A stretch of DNA of 64,000 bases from Acidobacteriota bacterium (GTDB lineage Bacteria > Acidobacteriota > Blastocatellia > Pyrinomonadales > Pyrinomonadaceae): the NCBI GenBank assembly GCA_016703965.1, contig JADJBB010000025.1, positions 372,001 through 436,000 of the forward strand, written 5' to 3'. Each line of letters opens with the position of its first letter. The stretch's first letter is position 1. The notes beneath the pieces were generated by a model. The model ran no database searches, had not been told where the DNA came from, and saw only the letters and a list, made by a program, of their open reading frames with translations. Positions 9,388-18,329 of the stretch are shown piece by piece. Made by a program: the position numbers and the translations under genes.

Positions 9388-9389
9388 TT

Positions 9390-9983
9390 TTAGGCCGGTT
9401 TCGCAGGCGATGCAGCTGTTTTTGCCGGTGCGGCAGGCTTAGGCGATACGTCGATCAGCCATTTCTCACCGACCTTTTTTAGATGGATCTCTTTCAGCTC
9501 TGTTTTTCCCGGGGCTGCCGCTGGCAGAGCCACAGGAGCGGCCTCAGAATTGGCATTTGCGATGTTAGCGTTGGCTTCATTTTTCTTTTCGGCCGGTTTT
9601 GCGGGTTCGGGCTTTTGCTCGGGTTTGTAGACGACCTGTACCGAGACCGCCGCTGATTCGCTTGAAGCCGAAGCTCCGACTGCCTTTGCACTCTCCACCG
9701 TTCCGTTGCCGGTCAGCGATTTACAGTAAGTGTCGACAGAACCGACGCTTTTCTTCATCTCCTCCGTCAACATTTCGCCGACCGCTGTGCAATCGCCTTT
9801 CAGAGCGGCCGCGTAGAGGGCATCTGCCGCCTCGGACGGAGCGACCGTTAGCGATGGCGGGGCATCGGATTCTTTGTTCGCAGCATTCGCGTTAGATGAA
9901 TTCGAAGCTGAATTGCTCGCCGCTCCGCCGCAGGCACCGGTAAATAGGACAGTTGCGATAGTAAGAATTAGTATGTGTTTCAT
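9390..9983 (-). CDS. Asn/Ala-rich lipoprotein
   Basis: A 197-aa predicted lipoprotein with a signal peptide ending in the lipobox LFTGACG (lipidated Cys near residue 18). A Ser/Asn/Ala-rich linker (SNSASNSSNANAAN) leads to a small domain (about 45-120) with LYAAALKGDCTAVGEMLT and a later EIHLKKVGEKWLIDVSPK strand. This resembles the NTF2-like DUF4878 fold, but that match is tentative. Pro/Lys/Ala-rich stretches interrupt and follow it. It is the first gene of a two-gene unit with the cysteine desulfurase. Confidence 0.75.
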   Translation of the reverse strand: MKHILILTIATVLFTGACGGAASNSASNSSNANAANKESDAPPSLTVAPSEAADALYAAALKGDCTAVGEMLTEEMKKSVGSVDTYCKSLTGNGTVESAKAVGASASSESAAVSVQVVYKPEQKPEPAKPAEKKNEANANIANANSEAAPVALPAAAPGKTELKEIHLKKVGEKWLIDVSPKPAAPAKTAASPAKPA

Positions 9984-10179
9984 AGCAAAAGTCTGATTAT
10001 AGTGTATCTAGTATCGCGAGACGAAACTGACCGCCGATTACGGTGAAATTATGATCCGGCCGTCCAGTACCTAGGTTCTCGAAAATTTCCCAAATCCGTT
10101 CAAATAAAGTAAATTATAACTTGGGGTTCTGCGGCTGCATCTAACGAAACAGTCGGCTAGCCGGCTTGAGGATAATTTA

Positions 10180-11340
10180 ATGGATTTTGCTACAAAAGAG
10201 ATTTTCAAACGATACGCAAGCATACTGATCGGCCGCCCGATCTCGCCTGTATTCTTAAATATTCTGGTAACGAGCGTCTGCGACATGCGATGCACGCACT
10301 GCTTTTTTACCGAAGAGCTAGACGACCGCCCGCGTAAAAAGCTGCAGATGAAGGCCGATGAGATCGCCAAGATCTCGGAAACGCTAGGCGGTAATCTCGG
10401 TGTTTTGGTGCTCGCCGGCGGCGAACCGTTCACGCGTAAAGATCTGCCTGAGATCGTCCGGGCTTTTTACGAGAACAACAAGCTCGACAGCGTATATCTG
10501 ATGTCGAACGGCCAGATCCATCCGCGTATCTTCCCGGACGTCGCCCGCATCATGGACGAATGTCCTAATCTTAACGTCAGTGTTGCCCTTGGCATCGACG
10601 GGATGAAGGACGCTCACGAAAAGATCCGCAGGAAAGAGGGAAGCTGGGACAAAGCGATCCATACGGCCCGAACGCTGCAGCAGATGAAGAAAGAGCAGTA
10701 TCCGAAGCTCGATATTCAGACGTGTACGTGTGTGATGCATTCGAACGAGGACACGATCTTCGATTGGTACGATTTCCTGAAGCACGATCTGAAGCCGGAC
10801 AAGGTGAACATCAATTACATCCGCCCGCCATCGGCCGATCCGATCGAGTTGGAGTTTGACCACAAGCGGTACCAGCAGCTTTCGCAGATGATCCTCGAGG
10901 ATACGAAGAGTGCGGCCCTGAAGAACAATTACGGCGGCAAATCGGGTATTTTCAAGGCCGCGGTCGATATCTATATGCACGATATCATCGCCAAGACCAA
11001 GGAAGAGAACAAAGCCCAGCTCAAATGCTACGCCGGTAGCGCGGGAGCGGTGATCTATGACAACGGTGTGCTTTCGTCGTGTGAGAACAAAGCTGACGTG
11101 CTGAATTTGCGTGATTATGACTGGGATTTTCAGGCTGCCTGGAAGACCGACCTCATGAAAGAACGCCGCAAGGAAGTCGCCGACGGCTGCCACTGCACGC
11201 ACGAGTCGAATTGCTTCTATCCATCGCTGCCGCTCAACCCAGGTCATCTGATCAAGATCAAGAAGCTGGAAGGTGAGATGAAGAAGGCGGCGAAGAATGC
11301 CGAGTTTATGGCGGCGAGGGAAGTTGCTCTGAAGGCTTAG
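10180..11340 (+). CDS. radical SAM/SPASM-like protein
   Basis: A 386-aa radical SAM enzyme. The [4Fe-4S] motif CDMRCTHC gives Cys33, Cys37 and Cys40. VLAGGEPFTR is the GGE motif that contacts SAM, and VSVALGIDG and QTCTCVM lie on later barrel strands. The C-terminal part has further cysteines (LKCYAGSAG, LSSCENK, DGCHCTHESNC), suggesting SPASM-type auxiliary cluster(s). The substrate is not evident. It is followed after 17 bp by a glycolipid-type glycosyltransferase and then an SDR, so a role in lipid or cell-envelope modification is a reasonable but unproven inference. No peptide precursor gene is adjacent. Confidence 0.9.
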   Translation: MDFATKEIFKRYASILIGRPISPVFLNILVTSVCDMRCTHCFFTEELDDRPRKKLQMKADEIAKISETLGGNLGVLVLAGGEPFTRKDLPEIVRAFYENNKLDSVYLMSNGQIHPRIFPDVARIMDECPNLNVSVALGIDGMKDAHEKIRRKEGSWDKAIHTARTLQQMKKEQYPKLDIQTCTCVMHSNEDTIFDWYDFLKHDLKPDKVNINYIRPPSADPIELEFDHKRYQQLSQMILEDTKSAALKNNYGGKSGIFKAAVDIYMHDIIAKTKEENKAQLKCYAGSAGAVIYDNGVLSSCENKADVLNLRDYDWDFQAAWKTDLMKERRKEVADGCHCTHESNCFYPSLPLNPGHLIKIKKLEGEMKKAAKNAEFMAAREVALKA

Positions 11341-11357
11341 TATTTGTGCTCCCGTAA

Positions 11358-12536
11358 ATGTCGCGAACCACTCCAAAGATCCTGATCATCTCATCCGATA
11401 CCGGCGGCGGGCATCGTTCGGCTGCGCAGGCCATATCGGATGGTTTTGACAAGTTCTGGAAGGGCGATTCGTCCGTGGTGAAGATCATTAAGGGCGTCGA
11501 GGAATCGCACCACGTCACTGATAAACTTGTCGGCGTTTACAATTGGATCCTGAGAAACAAGCAGCATTGGATGAAGTATCTCTATTGGGTTGTCAATAAG
11601 ATACGTCCTGAGACGCGCGAGTTTTTTCATAAGCGCTGCATCGGATATGTGCGGGACCAATTTGAAAAGTGGTGTCCGCACGTCGTCGTAAGTGTCCACC
11701 CGCTAACACAGCATATCTTTGGACGGATTCTGCGAGAACTTAATCTAACGGATCAGGTTCCGCTTGTTACTGTTGTTACAGATCCATGTTACGGGTTTTG
11801 GAAAGGCTGGGCCTGCGATGACGTTTCACTCTATTTGGTGGCGAATGAAGATGCAAGAAACCAACTTCTTGACTACGGCGTTTCGCCTGAAAAGATCAAG
11901 ATATCAGGAATGCCGGTCAATCCGAAATTCCACGAGGCTGACGAAAAGGACGCGCAGGAAGCCCGGCGGTTCTATGGGTTGGATCCGGACAAGTTCACTG
12001 TATTTGTAAATGCAGGGTGGGTTGGCGGCGGTAACATCCCGCAGATATTCAGGGAACTGGTCCGCGGCGAACTCGACGTCCAGGCGATCTTCCTGGCGGG
12101 CAAAAATGAGGAGCTTCGACTCGAGGCGGAGGAGATAGCAAAACAAGCGAAGTTTCCGGTCAAGGTCATCGGCTATTCAGATGAGATCGAAAAGCTCATG
12201 CAGTCGGCAAATGTCATGGTCTCAAAGCTTGGCGGCCTGACAACGTTCGAGGCGCTTGCGTGCCGTTTGCCGATCATCGCCGATGCGACGACCCCGCCAA
12301 TGCCGCAGGAGGCAGGGACTTCGAATCTTTTAGAAAGGCAAGGAGCCGGAATTCTGCTTCGTCGCTCTGCCGATATTGTGCCGACAATACAGAATCTTTT
12401 ACTCGACAATGGTGCCTACGCAAGGATGAAGGCGGCGACAGTCGGTATGACGATGCCGAATTCGACCGACCAGATAATAAGAGAGATCAACGCCATTCTG
12501 CCCCATCCCTTTACCAATGCAAAAGCGTCGGCCTGA
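11358..12536 (+). CDS. MGDG-synthase-like glycosyltransferase (GT28, diacylglycerol glycosyltransferase type)
   Basis: A 392-aa GT-B enzyme. The N-terminal half shows the MGDG_synth motif ILIISSDTGGGHRSAAQAI and VVVSVHPLTQH. The C-terminal half has the nucleotide-sugar site features VFVNAGWVGGGN, KVIGYSDEIEKLMQSANVMVSKLGGLTTFEAL and ATTPPMPQEAGTSN, as in MurG and the processive diacylglycerol glucosyltransferases. It would transfer a sugar to a lipid acceptor at the inner face of the membrane. The length matches the family. It is the second gene of the radical SAM operon. The exact sugar and lipid cannot be told from sequence. Confidence 0.9.
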   Translation: MSRTTPKILIISSDTGGGHRSAAQAISDGFDKFWKGDSSVVKIIKGVEESHHVTDKLVGVYNWILRNKQHWMKYLYWVVNKIRPETREFFHKRCIGYVRDQFEKWCPHVVVSVHPLTQHIFGRILRELNLTDQVPLVTVVTDPCYGFWKGWACDDVSLYLVANEDARNQLLDYGVSPEKIKISGMPVNPKFHEADEKDAQEARRFYGLDPDKFTVFVNAGWVGGGNIPQIFRELVRGELDVQAIFLAGKNEELRLEAEEIAKQAKFPVKVIGYSDEIEKLMQSANVMVSKLGGLTTFEALACRLPIIADATTPPMPQEAGTSNLLERQGAGILLRRSADIVPTIQNLLLDNGAYARMKAATVGMTMPNSTDQIIREINAILPHPFTNAKASA

Positions 12537-12629
12537 CCCCTTTTTAACTTTGGCGCTTGTCAGTCTTCCAGTTTTTTCTTAACCTTTTCTATTGCATTTC
12601 GACTTTTTGCGATCACGGAGAAACACTAA

Positions 12630-13379
12630 TTGAGCCTCTTACTTGAAGGAAAGCGTGCGTTTGTATCCGGTGGGACACGCGGGATCGGAGCTGCTATTTG
12701 CGAAGTTTTCGCCCGCGAAGGCGCTGACGTGGCGTTTAATTATCATTCCAGTGACAATCTGGCCGACGAGGTGAGGGCGAAGATCGAGGCCCACGGCCGC
12801 CGTGCTCTCAGCTACAAGGTCTCGGTCACCGACCGTTACGGCATGAAGCACATCGCCCGCGAGATCAAAGATGCCTGGGGCCCGATAAATATTCTGGTCA
12901 ATAATGCCGCGGTTAATAAGGGCGACAATTTTGCAACGACGACGGATAAAAGCTGGGATTGGGTCGTCGATACCAACGTCGGCAGCCTTTTCGCAGTAAC
13001 CAAACCATTCTACAAGCAGATGATCCGCGAACGTGCCGGTTCGATCCTCAATATCACTTCGGTCGGTGCTATCCGCAGCCTTCCAACCTCAGTACACTAC
13101 GCGACGTCGAAGGCAGCGATGATCGGTTTTACCAAATGCCTGTCACGCGAAGCAGCTAATTTCGGTATCTCGGTCAACGCGATCGCCGCCGGCATCTTCG
13201 ACACGGACCTTGGACAAACGCTCCCCGAACGCCTGCTTCAGATGCATGATTTTTGGGTCGCCAAAGGCCGGCAGGGCCAACCTGCCGAACTAGCCGAATT
13301 CGCCGCCTTCATGACCTCAGACCGCAACAGCTTCATGAGCGGCGAGGTCGTCATCGTCGACGGCGGAGCGATCACGTAA
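12630..13379 (+). CDS. short-chain dehydrogenase/reductase (FabG-like)
   Basis: A 249-aa SDR with a TTG start at 12630, supported by GGAG about 11 bp upstream; no better ATG fits. The Rossmann motif is SGGTRGIGAAI, with NNAA in ILVNNAAVNKG, catalytic Ser in NITSVGA and the YxxxK in HYATSKAAM. A C-terminal VIVDGGA tail is typical. It would reduce or oxidise a keto/hydroxy group with NAD(P)H. Sequence resembles 3-oxoacyl-ACP reductases, but many SDRs do. It lies 93 bp after the glycosyltransferase and on the same strand, so it may belong to the same lipid-related unit. Confidence 0.9.
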   Translation: MSLLLEGKRAFVSGGTRGIGAAICEVFAREGADVAFNYHSSDNLADEVRAKIEAHGRRALSYKVSVTDRYGMKHIAREIKDAWGPINILVNNAAVNKGDNFATTTDKSWDWVVDTNVGSLFAVTKPFYKQMIRERAGSILNITSVGAIRSLPTSVHYATSKAAMIGFTKCLSREAANFGISVNAIAAGIFDTDLGQTLPERLLQMHDFWVAKGRQGQPAELAEFAAFMTSDRNSFMSGEVVIVDGGAIT

Positions 13380-13451
13380 CCAAATAAGCTGAGCATCCAT
13401 CCTGCGCCTCACGGCTACAATCACGGCATGCCTACGCGATGAAAGACCGCT

Positions 13452-14069
13452 TCAGGTACCATTTCTCTCGCCTGGCAGCCGGACTTCACTTCGTCGCATG
13501 TTGTCCATATCCCCTTCCGCTATCAAGCGGCCTTCGCTCACGAGTTTTTTGACGCGTTCGGCGTAGAACGTGTCAGGAATTCGCTTATCTACGGCAGGCA
13601 TTGCGGAGCCTACGACGCGTGCGACTTTGCGAGGTAGATGCGAGGCCTGGGCAAGCAATGCCTCGTCTATTTTTTGCAGTTCTTCGTCGGTTAGGGAATC
13701 GATGTTGGCTTGGTATTCTTCATCCGTAAGGACTGGAGGATCGAATTTTGGGTTTCTCCTTGGGTGGTTAAACAGATTCTCGACGTCAAGTTCGGCTCCG
13801 TCTTTTTCCCAGTAGAGCTTTCCTCCGTTTTCCAGGAAATTTGTGAGGTGAAAATTAAGCAGTCCTTGAGCCAGCATTAAGGCCTGCCATGAATCGAAGC
13901 CTGCAATATCAACTAATCCCCCATACTTTAACCCTATTGCTGCGACCGGGCATTTCCAATCCTGTCCCGACGGAAATGGCTTTCCAAGGATCAAATGAAC
14001 CTCAAACCCATTGCCTTCGAAAGTCGCGTAGATGGTTCGTTCGGCGATTATTTCTCGTTCGATTTCCAC
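13452..14069 (-). CDS. DUF6968-like and DUF3658-like two-domain protein
   Basis: A 205-aa cytoplasmic protein. Residues about 1-80 (ERTIYATFEGNGFEVHLILG, WKCPVAAIGL, GFDSWQALMLA) look like DUF6968. Residues about 115-203 (LTDEELQKIDEALLAQ, KVARVVGSAM, DTFYAERVKKLVSEGRL, DMDNMRRSEVRLPG) match the C-terminal domain seen in DUF3658 proteins. Neither has a known function, and I have not seen this exact pairing described. It ends convergent to the SDR gene and is preceded on the same strand, 11 bp away, by the SRPBCC protein. Confidence 0.6.
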   Translation of the reverse strand: MEIEREIIAERTIYATFEGNGFEVHLILGKPFPSGQDWKCPVAAIGLKYGGLVDIAGFDSWQALMLAQGLLNFHLTNFLENGGKLYWEKDGAELDVENLFNHPRRNPKFDPPVLTDEEYQANIDSLTDEELQKIDEALLAQASHLPRKVARVVGSAMPAVDKRIPDTFYAERVKKLVSEGRLIAEGDMDNMRRSEVRLPGERNGT

Positions 14070-14080
14070 TTTAACGATTA

Positions 14081-14581
14081 CTATACCGAGTTATCTTTAC
14101 CTTCGAGCCGCTGTTTTGCCTTTTCAATGAAAATCTTGACCATCTCGGCGAAGCGTTTGGTCATTTCGGAGCTGATGATCGCCTCGCCCGCCATGCCGGC
14201 GAGAAAGTGTAGGTCGCGGGCTTTTTCGCGGCGGAGCTCGACGGCTTGGGAAAAGTGGACGAGCGTAACGTCTTTGGCTTTTTCGAGAAAATCGGCACTA
14301 TAACGCAGGAAATTCTGAGCCTCGGCAGCGATCGGCGACCATTCGATACGGTCTTCTTCGTCTGCGACACGCTCAACCGCAAATTTCTGGACCATCCCTC
14401 CAACGACGGGAATTTCTGCCTGTATCTTTAAATGAGCAACGCCCTTACCATCAACATGTATCTGTTGAACACCTGGCATCAGGTCAGCGAAATTCGTTAT
14501 ATCGTCGAAGAATTCCTTAACCGCCGAGAGGTTGGCCGCGAATTCGAAGTTTTCGTTTATAGATGCTTTGATCGTAAACAT
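14081..14581 (-). CDS. SRPBCC (START-like) family protein
   Basis: A 166-aa protein with a lipid/polyketide-binding START-like fold: an N-terminal strand and helix (FEFAANLSAVKEFFDDI), LMPGVQQI, beta strands (AHLKIQAEIPV, DRIEWSP) and a long C-terminal helix (SEMTKRFAEMVKIFIEKAKQRL). It resembles CoxG/DUF1997-type members that bind a hydrophobic ligand without obvious catalysis. The ligand is unknown. It lies upstream of, and on the same strand as, the DUF6968/DUF3658 gene and probably shares its transcript. Confidence 0.7.
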   Translation of the reverse strand: MFTIKASINENFEFAANLSAVKEFFDDITNFADLMPGVQQIHVDGKGVAHLKIQAEIPVVGGMVQKFAVERVADEEDRIEWSPIAAEAQNFLRYSADFLEKAKDVTLVHFSQAVELRREKARDLHFLAGMAGEAIISSEMTKRFAEMVKIFIEKAKQRLEGKDNSV

Positions 14582-14590
14582 AATTTATGA

Positions 14591-14692
14591 CGCAAAGAAA
14601 CAGATGGAGTTTCTTAACGCAAAGACGCTAAAGAGGAAAGTCGCAAAGACTGATTAGTCAAAATATTTTTCGTCTTTGCTCCCTTGCGTTAA
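14591..14692. repeat. CGCAAAGACGC-type inverted repeat
   Basis: AACGCAAAGACGC near 14616 and further CGCAAAGAC copies face CGTCTTTGCTCCCTTGCGTT at 14671-14690. This is one of at least four copies of this repeat type in the window (others near 21789, 36922 and 61997). It lies between the M14 peptidase stop and the SRPBCC start. Confidence 0.6.
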
Positions 14693-14699
14693 ATCCCTC

Positions 14700-17504
14700 C
14701 TAAAAAACACCGTTGAACGTTATCGCATTAAAGAATTGACGCGTCGTCGATCTCGTCATTCCCCGGAAAAACGGATCTTCCGCAAACATCACGACATGCC
14801 CGCCGCCCACTGATTCGTCGATCACATAAGACGACCATTTTAACAGCCGCTCAGTGTTGCCTTCCCAAACGAAGCCGGAGACGGTGAGCGGTTTTTTCGG
14901 CGCGGCGTCGAAGACGAGAGCGTTGGTGCCTTCTTTCGAGTAGCGGAAGAAGTACGCACTCGCGATCAGGACGGGAATTTCGTCTTTGTTGACGCCGTAA
15001 TTGATGTACGTCGTGCGGTCGACCGTCGCCCGGAAGATCGCACCCGGCAGGGCCTCGGGAACTCTGTTCATGTTAGCCGAAGGGGAAACGATGGCCGGCA
15101 AACTTGGGAATCCATCGTTTTTGTCGCTCTTCAGTTCAGCGGTCGGAGTAGATTCGGGCATCGGCGATGGGGTTGGTTTGGCGTCGTCAGGAACCTTGCC
15201 TTTCTGCTCATCATCTTCGCTTCCGACCATTTTCGACGATGACAGGCCGACGTCTTTAAGAGTTGCAAAAACGGAGGCTCCGCTGATTGTCACGATCGTC
15301 CCGCCGTCACCGGCGAATTCCTTCAGAGCCGACACGCCGCCTGCTCCGAACGAGCTCATATAGCGCCCCGCCGAACCTTCGGGCAGGATGAGGACGTTAT
15401 AGCCTTTGAGCCCGCCGCCTTTGATGTTGCCGATCGTCATTGGGGTGAATTTGATTCCGTACTTATCGAACGTCCACCAGATAGATCCATAAGATTCCTG
15501 CGTGACGCCTTCGTCAGCCGCGATGGTGATCTTTGGCTCGCGAAGGGAAATGACCGCTTCGCCGCCTACCGCAGTGTCGCCTTCGTCAGAGAATCCGGAG
15601 TTGATCGCCGTCACATTCACGCCCATTTCTCGGGAGAACTGAGCTATCTTTTCGTGGATAGAATCAGGATTTCGCGAAACACGCACCACGAACGTCCCGG
15701 CCGGCCAATTTCGCCCGCCGGCGTTAAGCTGCCGCGTCGCAACGGCGACTTTGTAACCGTTCTGCTGCAAACGCATGACCATCGCGGCGGTCGAATCGGT
15801 TTCGTATGGAATGACGTACGAGATCGCCGCGCGGCCGGTCACACTGCCGCGTTTGGCAGCTGCGAGCGTTTCCGCAGCGACCATCGCACCCTGGACGTTC
15901 GGCGATTCCTCGGTCCACCACGCATCAACCCCAAAAGCGAGCGGCAGCGACCAGGCGGTGATGTCGTAAAATCCGTAATCTTCCTTTGGCTGGCCCTTGC
16001 CGCGCATTTGATTGCGGCGGAAACGAGCCATATTATCGTCGATGAACGCCTTAGTTTGCGGCGTGTCCTGTTCAAGGATCGACTTGATAAAGATCCGCTG
16101 CGGCTGGTCCAGGTCGACTATGTACGAACCGGCAGGGAACGTCTTTGAAGCGGCCGGAGCGTTCTTTTCCATGTAGGTGTGGGCGGTCGGCGACGTGAAC
16201 GAATTCGCCGCGACCTTGACCTCGATGTTCGAAAGTCTAAGGATATCGACGAGTTCAGCAGCCTTCACGCGATCGCTGGTCGGGTCGATAACGACGCGTT
16301 TGAGCTTGCCAGCACCGCTGTCGGCCATGCCTTTCGCACGGAAATTGTAAAAATCCTTGATCCGCTCGACCTTGTTCTTAGCCGTAGTTTCGAGCGTGGT
16401 GAGCGACGCGACGTAGTGCTTTGCGATGGATGATCTGAAAGTAACAATGGTGCCATCATCACGGGTCCAGTTCAGCCCTTTAGGCCCGCCGCCATCAGTC
16501 TCAAAGGTCATTCCCGTTGCACCATTCAGCGACGGGTACATATCCCAGTATCCGGGATAGAATGCATCATATACATCTCGTACATAGTAATCCCAATTAT
16601 TGCTATCAAAAGCTTTAGCATTAGCACGGCCATATCGCTCTTCCCATTTTGAGGTCACGGGCTGAGGAAGGTTTGGATTGGTCGGCAGGCTCGTCGGTGG
16701 GAAGAAATACTGTGACGGCTGGCCGTGATGATCGACGGCGAGCTGCGGATTCCATTCGACGAACGCCTTCTGCATATTGCGGGATTCTTTTTGCGAGAAG
16801 GTGAGCGTGTCGCGATTGAGGTTAAAACGATAATGGCTGACGCGGCCCCAGATAGCCCAAGGTTCGCGATGCTCGATAGCATTTCGATCGGGGCTGCCGA
16901 TCGCGACTGAGTTATACCAGGTGACGAAACGCTCGTGGCCGTCGGGGTTTTCACCGGTGACTATGAGGACGACCATGTTCTTGAGAATATCGAGCGTCGC
17001 AGGTTCATTTGAAGCCGCAAGCTGATAAATGACCTGCATGAACGCCTCGAACGAAGACGATTCGTTCCCATGGATCGTGTACGCCATCCAGGCGATCGAC
17101 GGATTGCTCTGAGCGATGCGGTCGGCTTCTGAGGCTGAGGTTTTGCGGGGATCGACGAGTTTGGCGTTCGCGGCCTTGATCTCGTCGAGACGGGCCATGT
17201 TTTCTGGTGCGGAAATCGCGACGACGTGCTGCATGCGGTGCTCGTTGGTCGTGCCGATGTCGTAGATCTTGACGCGGTCCGGTGCTGCCGCGGCGATCGC
17301 CGTGATCACCTGCTCCATCTGGGCGTAGGTCGTGTGGTGATCGCCAACGTCAAAACGCAAAAGGCTCTGCGGTTTAGGCACATTCTCGCGGTATGGCCCA
17401 CGTTTGTAGAAATCGAATTTCTCTTCGGTCTGAGCAGGGACCAACTGACAAAAAACTGTCAGCAACAGCGAAAAGGCCGCAACGAGCAATGTTCTTGTTT
17501 TCAT
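14700..17504 (-). CDS. secreted M14-family zinc carboxypeptidase-like protein
   Basis: About 934 aa; I prefer the ATG at 17504 over a TTG two codons earlier. A signal peptide (LLVAAFSLLLTVFCQLVPAQ) is followed by an M14 domain (about 50-370): the zinc ligands HxxE in YTIHGNESSS (about residues 145-150), a later His in AVDHHGQ and the catalytic Glu in TGMTFETDGGG. The remaining 550 residues hold a flavodoxin/GATase-like region (YNVLILPEGSAGRYM) and a beta-rich tail. This architecture is frequent among secreted M14 proteins of Acidobacteriota and Bacteroidetes. It probably degrades peptides outside the cytoplasm. The gene is apparently monocistronic. Confidence 0.9.
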   Translation of the reverse strand: MKTRTLLVAAFSLLLTVFCQLVPAQTEEKFDFYKRGPYRENVPKPQSLLRFDVGDHHTTYAQMEQVITAIAAAAPDRVKIYDIGTTNEHRMQHVVAISAPENMARLDEIKAANAKLVDPRKTSASEADRIAQSNPSIAWMAYTIHGNESSSFEAFMQVIYQLAASNEPATLDILKNMVVLIVTGENPDGHERFVTWYNSVAIGSPDRNAIEHREPWAIWGRVSHYRFNLNRDTLTFSQKESRNMQKAFVEWNPQLAVDHHGQPSQYFFPPTSLPTNPNLPQPVTSKWEERYGRANAKAFDSNNWDYYVRDVYDAFYPGYWDMYPSLNGATGMTFETDGGGPKGLNWTRDDGTIVTFRSSIAKHYVASLTTLETTAKNKVERIKDFYNFRAKGMADSGAGKLKRVVIDPTSDRVKAAELVDILRLSNIEVKVAANSFTSPTAHTYMEKNAPAASKTFPAGSYIVDLDQPQRIFIKSILEQDTPQTKAFIDDNMARFRRNQMRGKGQPKEDYGFYDITAWSLPLAFGVDAWWTEESPNVQGAMVAAETLAAAKRGSVTGRAAISYVIPYETDSTAAMVMRLQQNGYKVAVATRQLNAGGRNWPAGTFVVRVSRNPDSIHEKIAQFSREMGVNVTAINSGFSDEGDTAVGGEAVISLREPKITIAADEGVTQESYGSIWWTFDKYGIKFTPMTIGNIKGGGLKGYNVLILPEGSAGRYMSSFGAGGVSALKEFAGDGGTIVTISGASVFATLKDVGLSSSKMVGSEDDEQKGKVPDDAKPTPSPMPESTPTAELKSDKNDGFPSLPAIVSPSANMNRVPEALPGAIFRATVDRTTYINYGVNKDEIPVLIASAYFFRYSKEGTNALVFDAAPKKPLTVSGFVWEGNTERLLKWSSYVIDESVGGGHVVMFAEDPFFRGMTRSTTRQFFNAITFNGVF

Positions 17505-17565
17505 CGTCAATGAGAAGGAATCTGTTAAAATCTGGACTTGTATAGGTACGGAGGGATTGTAACAA

Positions 17566-17757
17566 ATGATTCACCGAAACGAAAAAATCTGCCCACGGTG
17601 TGACGCTCTAACAATGAAGAGTTGGCCGGAAATGACTGACGATGAAAAAGACATGTTTGAACGCCTAACGACCAAACTTCCTCTTGCCGAAAGAAAAAAG
17701 CACCGCTTCTGCACGCGGTGCTGGTTTGAATATAAGGAAGTTGTCACATTGGCTTAG
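17566..17757 (+). CDS. small zinc-ribbon-like protein
   Basis: A 63-aa protein with two CxxC pairs, CPRC near residue 9 and CTRC near residue 49, spaced as in a zinc ribbon, with a helical acidic middle (TDDEKDMFERLT). No function can be assigned. It is divergent from the M14 peptidase gene, and its start lies 62 bp from that gene's start. Confidence 0.65.
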   Translation: MIHRNEKICPRCDALTMKSWPEMTDDEKDMFERLTTKLPLAERKKHRFCTRCWFEYKEVVTLA

Positions 17758-17764
17758 CGGTTGG

Positions 17765-18328
17765 CTACGGAGCAACTGAGCGCTCTCTTTCCATGACCAC
17801 CATATGCTCGTCGCGGCTAACCATTCCAACTACGACATACCCGGCTTCTTTTGCTTCACTTACCTCTTTTTGAAGAGTTGACGTTCTAGTTGTTGCGAGC
17901 AGTTTATATTCATACGCTTTTTTGACTTTAGGCGGCTTCTCTAAAATCATCACTATTTCAATGCCCCCAATGAACTGTTTTTTCGCAATCATAGTGCTCG
18001 GAATCAACCGATACCCTGCATCGGCAAGTTCGTTCATTTCTTTTTGCATGGTACCAGTTCGAGTCGTCGCCAGTAACTTGTATGCATATGGCTCGTCAAC
18101 GGTGCCGTCTCGTGATAAAAATAGAGCCATTTCGGAACCACTGGTCGGCGCACCGACAACTATCCTATAGCCTTGTGCAGCCGTCTCACTGATTTCTTTC
18201 TGCATTGTGGAGGTTCGAGTCGTGGCGAGAAGCTTATATTGCAAATTCTCGCTATCGGACTTCTTGTCCTGACCAAAACCGGTAACTGTTATAAAAACAA
18301 AAATTCCTAGCGTTATAAAAAATCTCAT
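17765..18328 (-). CDS. secreted protein with three tandem repeats (DUF4177-like)
   Basis: A 187-aa exported protein: a signal peptide (ITLGIFVFITVTGFGQ), then three repeats of about 50 residues, each opening with YKLLATTRT followed by S or G, T, M or L, QKE, and then a helix and a GY strand (AAQGYRIVVGAP, ADAGYRLIP, KEAGYVVVGMV). The unit resembles DUF4177 (small alpha/beta, unknown role). The repeats are highly conserved at their heads, consistent with recent duplication. It ends an operon with the gene at 18330-19037, 1 bp away. Confidence 0.7.
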   Translation of the reverse strand: MRFFITLGIFVFITVTGFGQDKKSDSENLQYKLLATTRTSTMQKEISETAAQGYRIVVGAPTSGSEMALFLSRDGTVDEPYAYKLLATTRTGTMQKEMNELADAGYRLIPSTMIAKKQFIGGIEIVMILEKPPKVKKAYEYKLLATTRTSTLQKEVSEAKEAGYVVVGMVSRDEHMVVMERERSVAP

Positions 18329-18329
18329 A

